A stretch of DNA of 64,000 nt, taken from contig NZ_CP032707.1 in NCBI RefSeq assembly GCF_003627995.1, positions 1,664,501-1,728,500 of the forward strand, in the 5' to 3' direction. The notes beneath the pieces are model-generated. The model did no database searches. It worked only from the letters and a program-made list of their open reading frames with translations, and had not been told where the DNA came from. Shown piece by piece: positions 54,014 through 63,602 of this stretch; position 1 is the first letter of the stretch, and each line of letters opens with the position of its first letter. The stretch is from Brevundimonas naejangsanensis. GTDB lineage: Bacteria; Pseudomonadota; Alphaproteobacteria; Caulobacterales; Caulobacteraceae. Made by a program: the position numbers and the translations under genes.

Positions 54014-56497
54014 ATGCCCGCCCCTGCCTTGAGAACCCTGGACCTGCCGGTGCTGGGGATGACCTGCGCCTCCTGCGTCGGCCGGGTCGAAAAGGCGATC
54101 CGCGCCGTCCCCGGCGTGGCCGAGGCGCGGGTCAACCTGGCCGCCGGCCGCGCCCAGGCGGTCCTGACGCCCGAGGGCTCGGCCGCCGCCGTGGTCGAGG
54201 CGGTGCGCGCGACGGGCTATGAGCCGCTGACGGAGGAGCGCGCCTATCGCGTCCGCGACATGAACTGCGCCTCCTGCGTCGGCCGGGTCGAGAAGGCCCT
54301 GGCCGCCGTGCCGGGCGTGCTGTCGGCCAGCGTCAACCTGGCGACCGAGCGGGCCACGGTGCGCGTCGTGCCGGGCGCGGCGCGGTTCCGGGACCTGGCC
54401 GCCGCCGTCGAACAGGCCGGCTATCGGCTGGAGGCGCCCGAGGACGCCGGGCTGGACGCCGGCGACCGCGAACAGGCCGCGCGCGACGCCGAGATCCGCG
54501 CCCTGGGCCGCGCGGTCCTGGTCGCGGGGGTGGCGACCCTGCCGCTGATCGTGCTGGAGATGGGCTCGCACTTCATTCCGGGCGTGCACCACTGGATCGC
54601 CGAGACCCTCGGCCAGTTCGGCTGGCGGGCGATCAGTTTCGTCCTGGCGACCTTCGTCCTGTTCGGGCCCGGGCGGATCTTCTTCCGCTCCGGCGTGCCG
54701 GCCCTGCTGCGGGGCGCGCCGGAGATGAATTCCCTGGTGGTGCTGGGCGCGACGGCGGCCTGGGCCTTCTCGACGGTCGCGACCTTCGCGCCCCACTGGC
54801 TGCCGCAGGGCACGGCCAACATCTATTTCGAGGCGGCGGCGGTGATCGTCACCCTGATCCTGCTGGGGCGCTGGATCGAGGCGCGGGCCAAGGGGCGCAC
54901 CGGCCAGGCCATTCGCCGCCTGATGTCGCTGCAGGCCAAGACCGCCCGCGTGGTGCGCGACGGGATCGAGCAGGACGTGGCCGCCGATGCGGTCGAGGTC
55001 GGCGATCTGGTCGTGGTGCGCCCCGGCGAGCGGGTGCCCGTCGACGGCGTGGTCATGGACGGCGCCTCCTTCGTCGACGAATCCATGCTGACCGGCGAGC
55101 CGATCCCGGTCGAGAAGATCGCCGGGGCCGAGGTCACGGGCGGCACGCTCAACACCACCGGCGCCTTCCGCTTCGAGGCGCGCCAGGTCGGCGCCCAGAC
55201 GGTGCTGGCCCAGATCGTGCGCATGGTCGAGGCGGCGCAGGGCGCCAAGCTGCCGATCCAGGCCCTGGTCGACCGGGTGACGGGCTGGTTCGTGCCGGCC
55301 GTCATGGCCGTCGCGGCCCTGACCTTCGTCGCGTGGTTCCTGTTCGGGCCCGATCCCGCGCTCGGCATGGCGCTGGTCAATGCGGTGGCGGTGCTGATCA
55401 TCGCCTGCCCCTGCGCCATGGGGCTGGCGACGCCGACCTCCATCATGGTGGGCGTGGGGCGCGCGGCCGAGCTGGGCGTGTTGTTCAGGAAGGGCGAGGC
55501 GCTTCAGGCCCTGCGGGACGTTCAGGTCGTCGCCTTCGACAAGACCGGCACCCTGACCGAGGGGCGCCCCGAACTGACCGACCTGGCCGTGGCCGAGGGC
55601 TTCGACGAAGGCGTCGTCCTGGCCCAGGTCGCGGCGCTGGAAAGCCGCTCGGAGCATCCGGTGGCGCGCGCCCTGGTCGCGGCCGCCCAGGCGCGCGGCC
55701 TCGGCGTCGCCGCGCCGCAGGACTTCGATTCCATTCCCGGCAAGGGGGTGACCGGCCGGGTCGAGGGCGCGCGCGTCGCCGTGGGCGCCGACCGCTACAT
55801 GACCGAGCTGGGCTGCGACGTCGCCGTCTTCGCCGAGACGGCGGCCCGCCTGGGCGACGAGGGCAAGACGCCGCTCTACGCCGCCGTGGACGGCCGCCTG
55901 GCCGCGATCATCGCCGTGGCCGATCCGATCAAGCCGACGACGGCCGAGGCCATCCGCGCCCTGCACGGCCTGGGGCTGAAGGTGGCGGTCATCAGCGGCG
56001 ACAACCGCCGCACCGCCGCCGCCGTCGCCCGCCGCCTGGGCATCGACGAGGTTCACGCCGAGGTCCTGCCCGACGGCAAGGTCGACGTCCTCCAGGCCAT
56101 GAAGGCGGGCGAGCGCAGGGTCGCTTTCGTCGGCGACGGGGTGAACGACGCCCCGGCCCTGGCGGCGGCCGACGTCGGCCTGGCGGTCGGCGGCGGCTCG
56201 GACGTGGCGATCGAGAGCGCCGACGTGATCCTGACCGGCGGCGACCTGCGCGGGGCGGTCAGCGCCTTTGGCCTGTCGCGCGCCACCATGGCCAACATCC
56301 GCCAGAACCTGGCCTGGGCCTTCGGCTACAACGTCCTGCTGATCCCGGTGGCGGCGGGGGTGCTGTATCCGGTCTTCGGCGTCCTGCTGTCGCCCATGCT
56401 GGCGGCCGGGGCCATGGCCCTGTCCAGCATCAGCGTGGTGCTGAACGCCCTGCGTCTGCGGGCGTTCAGGCCGCACATCGAGGGAGCCGCGCGATGA
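54014..56497 (+). CDS. copA: Copper-exporting P1B-type ATPase
   Basis: 827 residues. It pumps Cu(I) out of the cytoplasm. Two N-terminal heavy-metal domains carry MTCASC and MNCASC. Eight membrane helices include the CPC site ([12 protein letters not shown], about residue 464). DKTGT (about 508) is the phosphorylation site; SEHPVARAL and [16 protein letters not shown] follow. Actuator TGEP is present. GAGGAG lies before ATG 54014. It is co-transcribed with cueR, whose start overlaps the stop. Confidence 0.96.
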   Translation: MPAPALRTLDLPVLGMTCASCVGRVEKAIRAVPGVAEARVNLAAGRAQAVLTPEGSAAAVVEAVRATGYEPLTEERAYRVRDMNCASCVGRVEKALAAVPGVLSASVNLATERATVRVVPGAARFRDLAAAVEQAGYRLEAPEDAGLDAGDREQAARDAEIRALGRAVLVAGVATLPLIVLEMGSHFIPGVHHWIAETLGQFGWRAISFVLATFVLFGPGRIFFRSGVPALLRGAPEMNSLVVLGATAAWAFSTVATFAPHWLPQGTANIYFEAAAVIVTLILLGRWIEARAKGRTGQAIRRLMSLQAKTARVVRDGIEQDVAADAVEVGDLVVVRPGERVPVDGVVMDGASFVDESMLTGEPIPVEKIAGAEVTGGTLNTTGAFRFEARQVGAQTVLAQIVRMVEAAQGAKLPIQALVDRVTGWFVPAVMAVAALTFVAWFLFGPDPALGMALVNAVAVLIIACPCAMGLATPTSIMVGVGRAAELGVLFRKGEALQALRDVQVVAFDKTGTLTEGRPELTDLAVAEGFDEGVVLAQVAALESRSEHPVARALVAAAQARGLGVAAPQDFDSIPGKGVTGRVEGARVAVGADRYMTELGCDVAVFAETAARLGDEGKTPLYAAVDGRLAAIIAVADPIKPTTAEAIRALHGLGLKVAVISGDNRRTAAAVARRLGIDEVHAEVLPDGKVDVLQAMKAGERRVAFVGDGVNDAPALAAADVGLAVGGGSDVAIESADVILTGGDLRGAVSAFGLSRATMANIRQNLAWAFGYNVLLIPVAAGVLYPVFGVLLSPMLAAGAMALSSISVVLNALRLRAFRPHIEGAAR

Positions 56498-56892
56498 ACA
56501 TCGGCAAGGCGGCCCAGGCGACCGGCGTCTCGGCCAAGATGATCCGCTATTACGAGGCCCAGGGCCTGATCCGCCCGGCGGAGCGGACCGAGGGCAATTA
56601 TCGCGACTTTTCCGAGCGCGACCTGAACGACCTGCGCTTCATCCGCCGGGCGCGGAGCCTGGGCTTCTCCATCGAGGAGATCACCCGCCTCTTGTCCCTG
56701 TGGCGCGACGACGCCCGGCCCAGCCGCGAGGTCAAGGCCCTGGCGGAAAAGCACGTCGCCTACCTGGACGCCCGCATCCGCGAGATGCGCGAAATGGCCG
56801 ACACCCTGCGCCACCTGGCCCATTGCTGCGCCGGGGACGACCGTCCCGACTGTCCGATCCTGTCGGACCTGGCCGGCGGCCGCGCTTCCTAG
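56494..56892 (+). CDS. cueR: Copper-responsive MerR-family activator CueR
   Basis: 132 residues. The MerR HTH reads [27 protein letters not shown] dimerisation helix follows, then the metal loop [14 protein letters not shown], whose Cys-x7-Cys spacing matches E. coli CueR. The ATGA overlap with copA and the matching promoter upstream of copA support copper control of this two-gene unit. Confidence 0.94.
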   Translation: MNIGKAAQATGVSAKMIRYYEAQGLIRPAERTEGNYRDFSERDLNDLRFIRRARSLGFSIEEITRLLSLWRDDARPSREVKALAEKHVAYLDARIREMREMADTLRHLAHCCAGDDRPDCPILSDLAGGRAS

Positions 56893-56972
56893 GCCCGATG
56901 TGACGACGGCGACGGCCCAGAGGCCGCCGCCGCTTCACGCTGCAGGCAGGGGAGGGCGCCTGGCGTGGAACC

Positions 56973-57545
56973 TTAGCTGAGCACCACGATGACGACGCGC
57001 CGGTTCTGGGCGCGGCCTTCGCGGGTGTCGTTCGACGCCACCGGCTTGGATTCGCCGTAGGAGATCGTCGACATGCGGTTCAGGGCGATGCCCTGGTCAC
57101 TGAGGTAGCGGCGCACGGCTTCTGCACGAGCCATGCCCAGCTGTTCATTGCGGGCTTCGCTGCCGGTCGCGTCCGTGTGGCCCTGGATCTCCAGGTAGAC
57201 GTTGTGGTTCTCGGCCTTCAGGCGCTGGACCAGTTCGCTCAGCCGTTGCTCGGCCTCGGGCGACAGGGCGTGGCGGTTGACCGGGAACTTCACCGAGTCG
57301 TCGGAGAGCACGACCTCATACAGGAACTTGCCCTCGGCCAGCTTGTGGGCCGCATTGGCGCGGGCCAGAGCCTCGCCGGCGGTGCCTTCGACCTGCGAGA
57401 GGTGGGCGTCGACCTGGCTCACGCGATTGTCGACGACGGCGAGATTATCGCGCACGAAGCGATGGCTTGCACACCCGCTCGCGGCCAGGCCGGCCAGCAC
57501 GATCACGGTGCTTGCGACAGCCGCTCTAGATGTCAGTTTGATCAA
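56973..57545 (-). CDS. OmpA-family peptidoglycan-binding lipoprotein
   Basis: 190 residues. The signal peptide ends in LAASGC, with the lipidated Cys about residue 25. A coiled-coil-like segment (VDNRVSQVDAHLSQVEGTAGEALARANAAHKLAEG) precedes the OmpA_C domain with EIQGHTDATGSEARNEQLGMARAEAVRRYL and RAQNRRVVIV. It should tether the outer membrane to the wall. TTG 57545 with AAGGAG 7 bases upstream was chosen; the longer frame has no lipobox at its N-terminus. Confidence 0.88.
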   Translation of the reverse strand: MIKLTSRAAVASTVIVLAGLAASGCASHRFVRDNLAVVDNRVSQVDAHLSQVEGTAGEALARANAAHKLAEGKFLYEVVLSDDSVKFPVNRHALSPEAEQRLSELVQRLKAENHNVYLEIQGHTDATGSEARNEQLGMARAEAVRRYLSDQGIALNRMSTISYGESKPVASNDTREGRAQNRRVVIVVLS

Positions 57546-57844
57546 GTTCAGTCTCCTTCGTGCCCGGCCCAACTCCGGGAAGTTACGCGCCTTCGTCCCC
57601 CTTCGGAGGAGCGGCGCAGCAAAGACGCACGACGGCGGGAAAGGTTCAGCTCGACGGTAAAAATAATTCGACAATCAGCGTTTCTGGACGGCGGCGCGGG
57701 TTTTGGGGGCGGCGCCATCATCCTGACGCGGACGGATGGTCTTGCTCGCGATCGAATACTGGGAAAGCGTGTCTTTATCAGGAGCCCCGACGCCATGCCG
57801 CCAGTCGCGCGTGAAGCTCGGAGCCAAGCCGGAGAACCGACGGA

Positions 57845-58669
57845 TTGAACGCGAGCCGGCGCAAGACGAGGAACCGCGTGGCGACGGCGGCGGCCAGCGT
57901 GACGGCGCACCTTCTGGTTCTGGCCGCCTTGCTGCTGGCGCCGGTCGAGCGCCCGACCTATCCGCCCGAAAATCCGCCGGTCGAGGTGATGCTGATCGCG
58001 CCGCCGCCCGCCCCGTCGCAGCCCGCGCCGTCGGACGCGCCAGCGGGCGGATCGGAGCCCGCGCCTGAGCCCAGCGCCGCTGCGGCCGCGGCCGTGGCGG
58101 CCAAAACGCCCGAGCCGGCCCGGCGAACCGCGCCCGCCGTTTCGTCGCGGCCCAGCCGGCCGGCGCCCCGCTCGCCCACGGTCGAGCCCATCCCCGTCGC
58201 CGCCCCCGAGCCCAGCGTCTCCTACGTCTTCCTCGGCGAGGGCGCCCTGGCCGGCGCGCTGACGGCGGGGCAGGGGGCGGGGGCGGGCGGCGGCTCGGGC
58301 GGCGGCAGCGGCTCCGGCGTCGGCGGCGGCTCGGGCGGCGGCTGCGACATGGCCAAGCGGCTGCAGGACGCCTTGCGCAACGACCCCCGCATCAACAGCG
58401 CCCTGGCTCAGGCCTATCGCGCTTCGGGCGCGTCGGGCCGGGCCATCCTGATGTGGAACGGCGACTGGATGCAGAGCCCCGGCGAAGAGGGCAAGGGTCT
58501 GGCCGGCGTCCGCCAGGCCATCGCGGTGACGGTCGGCTTCTCGCCGCGCGCCTGCCGCGCCGAGACGGTGAACGGCTATGTCCTGCTGACCCTCAGCGAT
58601 CAGCCGGGGGCGCCGCGCGTGGCCCTGGGCGGCGGCCGCTGGCGCTGGTCGGACCTGCTGTCGCTCTAG
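57845..58669 (+). CDS. TonB-like envelope protein with Pro/Ala and Gly/Ser linkers
   Basis: 274 residues. A cytoplasmic basic start and one helix (VATAAASVTAHLLVLAALLLAP) are followed by a Pro/Ala-rich stretch (about 35-120) and a Gly/Ser linker (about 140-165). The C-terminal domain has two cysteines (GGGCDMAKRL and RACRAE). The layout is that of TonB or TolA-type proteins, but the C-terminal domain is not the standard TonB fold by eye. TTG 57845 has GGAGA upstream; GTG 57881 is an alternative. The function is unknown. Confidence 0.6.
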   Translation: MNASRRKTRNRVATAAASVTAHLLVLAALLLAPVERPTYPPENPPVEVMLIAPPPAPSQPAPSDAPAGGSEPAPEPSAAAAAAVAAKTPEPARRTAPAVSSRPSRPAPRSPTVEPIPVAAPEPSVSYVFLGEGALAGALTAGQGAGAGGGSGGGSGSGVGGGSGGGCDMAKRLQDALRNDPRINSALAQAYRASGASGRAILMWNGDWMQSPGEEGKGLAGVRQAIAVTVGFSPRACRAETVNGYVLLTLSDQPGAPRVALGGGRWRWSDLLSL

Positions 58670-59469
58670 CCGCCCTGCAAGCCGCGCCAGGCGAGGCCCA
58701 GCGGGCCGTAGAGCCAGGTCAGCCAGGCGCCGATGGCCAGGAAGACGCCGAAGGGCAGGCGGTCGGTTCCCGCCATCGGGCGGCGCAGCAGCGCCCTGGC
58801 CGCGACCAGGCTCAGCCCTGATGCCGAGGCCCACAGCAGGACGCTGGGCAGGCCGATCCAGCCCACCCAGGCGCCGATCGCGCCCAGCAGCAAGGGGTCG
58901 CCGCCCCCCAGGCCGTCCCGTCCGCGCAGGCGTCTATAAAGGAAGGCCAGCAGCCACAGGCCGCCGAAACCCGCCGCCGCCCCGATCAGCGGCGTCGTCA
59001 GCGGGCCGACCAGCGACCACTCGAGCCCGCTGCGGATGTTCGCCGGGTCCAGCGCCACGGCGGCGAACAGGCCGCTGAGAAACAGCGGCAGGGTCAGGGC
59101 GTCGGGCAGCCAGAAATGCTCGGCGTCGATCACGGCGATCAACAACAGCTGCCAGCCGAGCACGGCGCCCGCCAGGGCCCAGGCGGGCTCCGGAAACCGC
59201 AGCGCGGCCCAGACGCCGATCGCGGCGGCGGCCAGCTCGATCAGGGGATAGCGCAGGGGAATGGCCGCGCCGCAGTCGGCGCAGCGGCCCCGCGACAGCG
59301 CCCAGCTGAGCACGGGGATCATCCGCCAGGGCTTCAGCGCGCGTCCGCAGCCGGCGCAGCGCGAGCGGCCGACCACGATCGCCTCGCCGCGCGGCAGCCG
59401 CAGGCTGACCAGGCCCAGGAAGCTGCCGACGATCAGGCCCAGCCCTCCCGTCCACGCCGCCAGCATCAT
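58666..59469 (-). CDS. Prepilin peptidase / N-methyltransferase (A24 family)
   Basis: 267 residues. It cleaves and methylates type IV prepilins or pseudopilins at the inner membrane. The N-terminal methylase domain has the paired CAGC and CADC motifs. The aspartate protease residues lie in AVIDAEHFWLPD and GGGDPLLLGAIGAW. Eight helices are expected. ATG 59469 follows GGAGAG; a second ATG is the next codon. No pilin gene is nearby, so the substrate is unknown. Confidence 0.92.
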   Translation of the reverse strand: MMLAAWTGGLGLIVGSFLGLVSLRLPRGEAIVVGRSRCAGCGRALKPWRMIPVLSWALSRGRCADCGAAIPLRYPLIELAAAAIGVWAALRFPEPAWALAGAVLGWQLLLIAVIDAEHFWLPDALTLPLFLSGLFAAVALDPANIRSGLEWSLVGPLTTPLIGAAAGFGGLWLLAFLYRRLRGRDGLGGGDPLLLGAIGAWVGWIGLPSVLLWASASGLSLVAARALLRRPMAGTDRLPFGVFLAIGAWLTWLYGPLGLAWRGLQGG

Positions 59470-59643
59470 TCCGTCTCTCCCGCCATTTTCACCCCTCCTA
59501 TTGCGACGCCGGGGCGACTGAGCGCAATCAAAATGCCGCTTCTCGTTCAGGCTGTGTCGCGCGCCGGCGACACTTGCGGGAATCGGCGCGGGGCGCGACG
59601 CAGGGGGCTGGACGCGGACCCGGTCCGATGGATAGTCGAAATC

Positions 59644-60120
59644 GTGAGACAAGCTTCGCAGATCGACAGCCTGACCCCGCGCGAACTGGAGGTTCTTCGC
59701 CTGGCCGCCGACCGCCTGGGCGACAAGGAGATCGCGCAGCGGCTGAACCTGTCGCCGCGCACGGTCCAGAACCACCTGCACCGCGCCTATGAAAAGCTGG
59801 GCGTTTCCAACCGCCTCCAGGCCGCCCGGCGGCTGAGTGAATGCTACTCAGGGGAAACGGCGCCCCTGTCGGCCGTCGCGGGAACCGCGTCAGGTGCCGG
59901 CGTCGCCGAGGATGTCGAGACGTCTCACGGGGGCGGGAAGGCGCCGGGGGGCGCGCTCTATCGGCGCTATGTCGCGCTGAAGGAGTGGCGTCGTCCGCGC
60001 AAGCTGGGCGGGTCGGTGTTGTGGCTGATCCTGCTCTGGGCGCTGGCCTGGATGATGATCGCGGTCGTCGGCGCCAGCCTGATCAATCCCGTCCTGGAGA
60101 TGATCGACCGCCTGCGGTGA
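59644..60120 (+). CDS. Membrane-anchored LuxR-type regulator
   Basis: 158 residues. The N-terminus is a LuxR/GerE helix-turn-helix (DSLTPRELEVLRLAADRLGDKEIAQRLNLSPRTVQNHLHRAYEKLGVSNRLQAARRL). A linker leads to one C-terminal helix (VLWLILLWALAWMMIAVVGASLI). There is no receiver or ligand domain, so the DNA-binding domain would be tethered to the inner membrane with the C-terminus outside. GTG 59644 fits the domain boundary; ATG 59533 would add 37 non-conserved residues. Targets are unknown. Confidence 0.82.
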   Translation: MRQASQIDSLTPRELEVLRLAADRLGDKEIAQRLNLSPRTVQNHLHRAYEKLGVSNRLQAARRLSECYSGETAPLSAVAGTASGAGVAEDVETSHGGGKAPGGALYRRYVALKEWRRPRKLGGSVLWLILLWALAWMMIAVVGASLINPVLEMIDRLR

Positions 60121-60212
60121 CGCCTTCGCCGCGGGAGTTGCGCATGATTGACTATAGGTAGGACAGTTCCTGGGTGGCCGGGCCGCGCCATGGGCTGCAA
60201 GCTGGACGTTCG

Positions 60213-60689
60213 ATGTTTTCCACTCAGGTCATTTTGATCGCCTTGAACGTCGTCGCCTTCTGTCTGTTGTGGTGGCGAGGACGGCTGCTTGATCGCTTGG
60301 CGGTGGTGCTGCTGGTCCTGGGGACGGCAGGTTCCTTCGCTTTCGGCGGCGTGATCTGGAAGGGCGCTTATGTAGGCGTCTTCCTCGTGGACGCTCTTTG
60401 TTTCGTCGGTCTCTGGATTCTGGCGGAGCGGGCGAACCGCTGGTGGATCGTCCTGACGGCAGGCTTCCAGTTGATCGGCACCCTGGCTCATTTCGCGCCC
60501 TTTCTGGCCCACGAGCGGCTGGCCTGGGCACAGGTCACGCTGATGTGGGCCATCTGGGTTCTCGTCGGCCTGACCGCATTTTTCGGCGTCTGGGAGGTTG
60601 AGGCCGACCGGCGCTTCGCCCTGGAGGGGCGTCATGGCTCAAAACTGGTCGTTGGAGGCGGCGCGGGCGCTGCTGCGGCAATGGAATAG
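60213..60689 (+). CDS. Small multi-helix membrane protein, unknown
   Basis: 158 residues. Five hydrophobic segments alternate with short charged loops (MFSTQVILIALNVVAFCLLWW, RLAVVLLVLGTAG, YVGVFLVDALCFVGLWILAER, WIVLTAGFQLIGTLAHF, VTLMWAIWVLVGLTAFFGVW). No family was recognised. The last 56 bases overlap the next gene in another frame, so they are probably coupled. The sequence is somewhat less GC-biased than its neighbours. Confidence 0.65.
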   Translation: MFSTQVILIALNVVAFCLLWWRGRLLDRLAVVLLVLGTAGSFAFGGVIWKGAYVGVFLVDALCFVGLWILAERANRWWIVLTAGFQLIGTLAHFAPFLAHERLAWAQVTLMWAIWVLVGLTAFFGVWEVEADRRFALEGRHGSKLVVGGGAGAAAAME

Positions 60690-60960
60690 CCGCGCGATCG
60701 AAACCTCGGTGCGCACCGGCGGCCTGGCGGCCGACCTGAACGCGGTCGAGGCCTGGCTGCTGGATCAGCGGCCGGAATCCCTGGCCGAGGCCGAGCGGCT
60801 GCTGGAGCTGATCGTCTCGCACGAGGCGGGCGGCGGCCGGGGGCTGGAGCAGTTGTGCCGGGTGGGCGGCGCCGTGCGCAACGACGTCGATCCGCACCGC
60901 AGCCGGGTCGAGCACAGCTTCGCCCCGCAGGCCTCGGGGCCCCTGGCCGGGCGCGCCTGA
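60634..60960 (+). CDS. Small soluble protein, unknown
   Basis: 108 residues. It is mostly helical by composition (LEAARALLRQWNSRAIE, LNAVEAWLLDQRPESLAEAERLLELIV) with a charged C-terminus. GGAGG lies 7 bases before ATG 60634, which supports translation despite the 56-base overlap with the preceding membrane-protein gene. No family was recognised. Confidence 0.6.
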   Translation: MAQNWSLEAARALLRQWNSRAIETSVRTGGLAADLNAVEAWLLDQRPESLAEAERLLELIVSHEAGGGRGLEQLCRVGGAVRNDVDPHRSRVEHSFAPQASGPLAGRA

Positions 60961-61077
60961 AAGTCACCGAGCGCTGACCTAAGGGAAGGGTTTTAACGGC
61001 GCCGTTCGGCTGGTAGATCGCGGGCCTGTCCGCGACGAAGCTTTACGCCGTCGCTCCGCCAAGCGGTTTTTCCTCCC

Positions 61078-63468
61078 ATGTTTCTCGCTTTCCGCGCCGC
61101 GTCTCTCGCGTCCGCCTCTCTGTCCGTGCTCGCTTTCGCCGCACCTGCCCTCGCCGAAACCGGCTTGGCCGAGGCGCCCGCCGAGGCCGGACCGACCCAG
61201 GTGTCCGAGATCGTGGTGACGGCCGAGCGGCGCGAGGCGCCCCTGGCGGCGACGCCCCTGTCGCTGACGGTCGCCGCCCAGCCCCTGCTGAACGATGCGG
61301 GCGTGCGCGACATCAAGGATCTGCAGATTCTGACGCCGGGCCTGATCGTGGCCTCGACCTCGAACCAGACCTTCACCACCGCCCGCATCCGCGGCGTCGG
61401 CACGGTGGGCGACAATCCGGGGCTGGAAAGCTCGGTCGGCGTCATGATCGACGGCGTCTATCGGCCCCGCAACGGGGTGGCCCTGGGCGACCTGGGCGAG
61501 GTCGAGCGCGTAGAGGTGCTGAAGGGGCCGCAGGCGACCCTGTTCGGCAAGAACGCCTCCGCCGGCGTCATCAACGTCGTCACCGCCGCCCCGTCGTTCG
61601 ACGCGCGCATGGCGGGCGAGGCGACGTTCGGCGACTATGGCGTGCGCGGCGGCTCCGCCTCCCTGACCGGCCCGCTCGTGGACGAGGTCCTGGCCGGGCG
61701 CCTCTATGTCGCGGCGCGTCGCCGCGACGGCCTCTATGAGGTGAAGACGGGAGAGGGGCCGCGCACCTCGACCGACGACCAGACCGAACACTACGACACC
61801 GTGCGCGGCCAGCTGCTGTGGCGCGCCACGCCGAACCTGACCGCGCGCCTGACCGCCGACTGGACCGAGCGGGACGAGCGCTGCTGCGTCGGCGTGCAGC
61901 TGGCGACCGGAAGCACGGCGCCGCTGCTGGCGACCTTCGCGCCCGACGGCGGGGTGGCGGCGACGCCGAAGCCGTGGGACCGCGTGGCCTATTCCAACCG
62001 CGACACCAGCACCCGCATCCGCGACAAGGGCCTGGCCCTGCACCTGAGCGCCGACCTGGGCTGGGCGAGGCTGGAAAGCACCTCGGCCGTGCGCGACTGG
62101 CGCGGCGTGATCAGCCAGGACTGGGACTTCACCTCGGCCGACCTGGCCTATCGCCCCGACGACGGCAGCTGGTCCAACCGCTTCCGCACCCTGACGCAGG
62201 AGGTCCGCCTGTCGGGCCAGCGCGGCCGCCTGGACTGGGCCGCCGGCGCCTTCCTGTCGGACGAGAAGCTGACGCGTCGCGACAGCCTGTTCTACGGCGC
62301 GGACTATGAAGGCTACGTCAGCCGCCTGCTGTCGCGCTCGGCGACGAATCCGCTGGGCGATCCGGCTTTCGTCTCGACCCTGACCGGTCTGCCGGTGGGG
62401 CAGAGCTTCGTCGAGGGCGAGGGGCAGCTGGACCGCTACTGGCAGACGGCCCGGAGCGCCGCCCTGTTCGCCCAGGCTTCCTACGCCGTGACCGACCGCC
62501 TGACCCTGACCGGGGGCCTGCGCCGCACCCACGAAACCAAGGACATGAGCGCGGCCTATGACAACACCGACGGCGGCCGCGCCTGCGCCGCCGCCCTGGC
62601 CAATGGCGTCATCAACGGCACCCTGTGCCTGCCGTGGTCGAACCCGGCCTTCAACGGCCTGAAGACGACCGAGACGGTCAAGGACGAGGCCTGGACCGGC
62701 CTAGCCCGCGCTGAATATCAGGCCGGCGAGGGCGTGCGCCTCTACGCCGGTTGGTCGCGCGGCCGCAAGAACGGCGGCTTCAACCTGGATCGCGGGCAGA
62801 CCAACCGCGTCCCCGACGCCTCGCGCGCCTTCGGGGCGGAAACCGCCGACGCCTGGGAAGCCGGGGTCAAGAGCGTGATGCTGGACCGCCGCCTGCTGGT
62901 GTCGGCCGCCGCCTTCCGCCAGACCTATGACGACTTCCAGCTGAACACCTTCCTGGGCACGACCTTCCTGGTCCGCTCCATCCCGGAGGTGCGGGCCAAG
63001 GGCGTCGAGGCGGACGTCATGCTTCTGCCGTTCGAGGGGCTGTCGCTGCAGGGCGGCGTGACCTACGCCCAGACCGAATACGGCGACGATCCCATCGCCG
63101 GCCTGCCGCTGCTGGCCGGGCGTCGTCTGAACTTCGCCCCGCTGTGGAGCGGATCGCTGGCCGGGACCTATGAACGGCCGGTGGGCGCGGGCCTGACCGG
63201 GCGCGTCACCCTGACGGCCAAGTATTCGTCCGAATACAACACCGGCTCGGACCTGGACCCGGCCAAGAGCCAGCCCGGCTTCTGGCTGGTCGACGGCCGC
63301 GTCGCCCTGGCCAGGGATGACGCCTGGAGCGTCGAGCTGTGGGGCAAGAACCTGTTCGACCAGGACTATCGCCAGGTGGCCTTCGGCGCGCCCTTCCAGT
63401 CGGGCACCCTCGGCGCCTTCCTCGGCGCGCCGCGCACGGTGGGCGTGACGTTGCGGGTGATGCGCTGA
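61078..63468 (+). CDS. TonB-dependent outer-membrane receptor, FecA-like group
   Basis: 796 residues. A signal peptide (ending ALAET) precedes the TonB box EIVVTAERRE and a plug with LQILTPGLIV, RIRGVGTVGDNPGLESSVGVMIDGVYRPRNG and VEVLKGPQATLFGKNASAGVINVVT. This is the sub-class common in Caulobacterales and Sphingomonadales for plant- or aromatic-derived molecules and siderophores. Extracellular loops include a Cys pair (ACAAALANGVINGTLC). It ends in VTLRVMR, without the usual terminal Phe. The ligand is unknown. Confidence 0.9.
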   Translation: MFLAFRAASLASASLSVLAFAAPALAETGLAEAPAEAGPTQVSEIVVTAERREAPLAATPLSLTVAAQPLLNDAGVRDIKDLQILTPGLIVASTSNQTFTTARIRGVGTVGDNPGLESSVGVMIDGVYRPRNGVALGDLGEVERVEVLKGPQATLFGKNASAGVINVVTAAPSFDARMAGEATFGDYGVRGGSASLTGPLVDEVLAGRLYVAARRRDGLYEVKTGEGPRTSTDDQTEHYDTVRGQLLWRATPNLTARLTADWTERDERCCVGVQLATGSTAPLLATFAPDGGVAATPKPWDRVAYSNRDTSTRIRDKGLALHLSADLGWARLESTSAVRDWRGVISQDWDFTSADLAYRPDDGSWSNRFRTLTQEVRLSGQRGRLDWAAGAFLSDEKLTRRDSLFYGADYEGYVSRLLSRSATNPLGDPAFVSTLTGLPVGQSFVEGEGQLDRYWQTARSAALFAQASYAVTDRLTLTGGLRRTHETKDMSAAYDNTDGGRACAAALANGVINGTLCLPWSNPAFNGLKTTETVKDEAWTGLARAEYQAGEGVRLYAGWSRGRKNGGFNLDRGQTNRVPDASRAFGAETADAWEAGVKSVMLDRRLLVSAAAFRQTYDDFQLNTFLGTTFLVRSIPEVRAKGVEADVMLLPFEGLSLQGGVTYAQTEYGDDPIAGLPLLAGRRLNFAPLWSGSLAGTYERPVGAGLTGRVTLTAKYSSEYNTGSDLDPAKSQPGFWLVDGRVALARDDAWSVELWGKNLFDQDYRQVAFGAPFQSGTLGAFLGAPRTVGVTLRVMR

Positions 63469-63602
63469 CTCGAGGCTGACGGATGAGGGGGTGCGGGACG
63501 TTCACCTCGCGCCCCTTATCTGACGAGGCGAGCCCCCTCATCCGGCCCTGAAGGGCCGCCTTCTCCCACAAGGGGAGAAGGAAAGGCGGGAGCGGCCTGG
63601 TC
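63469..63602. repeat. Intergenic hairpins between convergent genes
   Basis: GATGAGGGGG...CCCCCTCATCCGG flanks an inner region, followed by CCTTCTCCC-ACAA-GGGGAGAAGG (63559-63582), a near-perfect hairpin. It may be a further palindromic repeat family and a bidirectional terminator. Confidence 0.5.

Noticed and set aside
53975..56476. Minus-strand open frame of 833 codons opposite copA
   Set aside because: CopA on the plus strand has every P1B-ATPase motif; the antisense frame has only His/Gln/Gly/Arg-rich low-complexity sequence.
57546..57674. N-terminal extension of the OmpA-like protein to 57674
   Set aside because: The extension would bury the lipoprotein signal peptide; TTG 57545 with AAGGAG upstream restores it.
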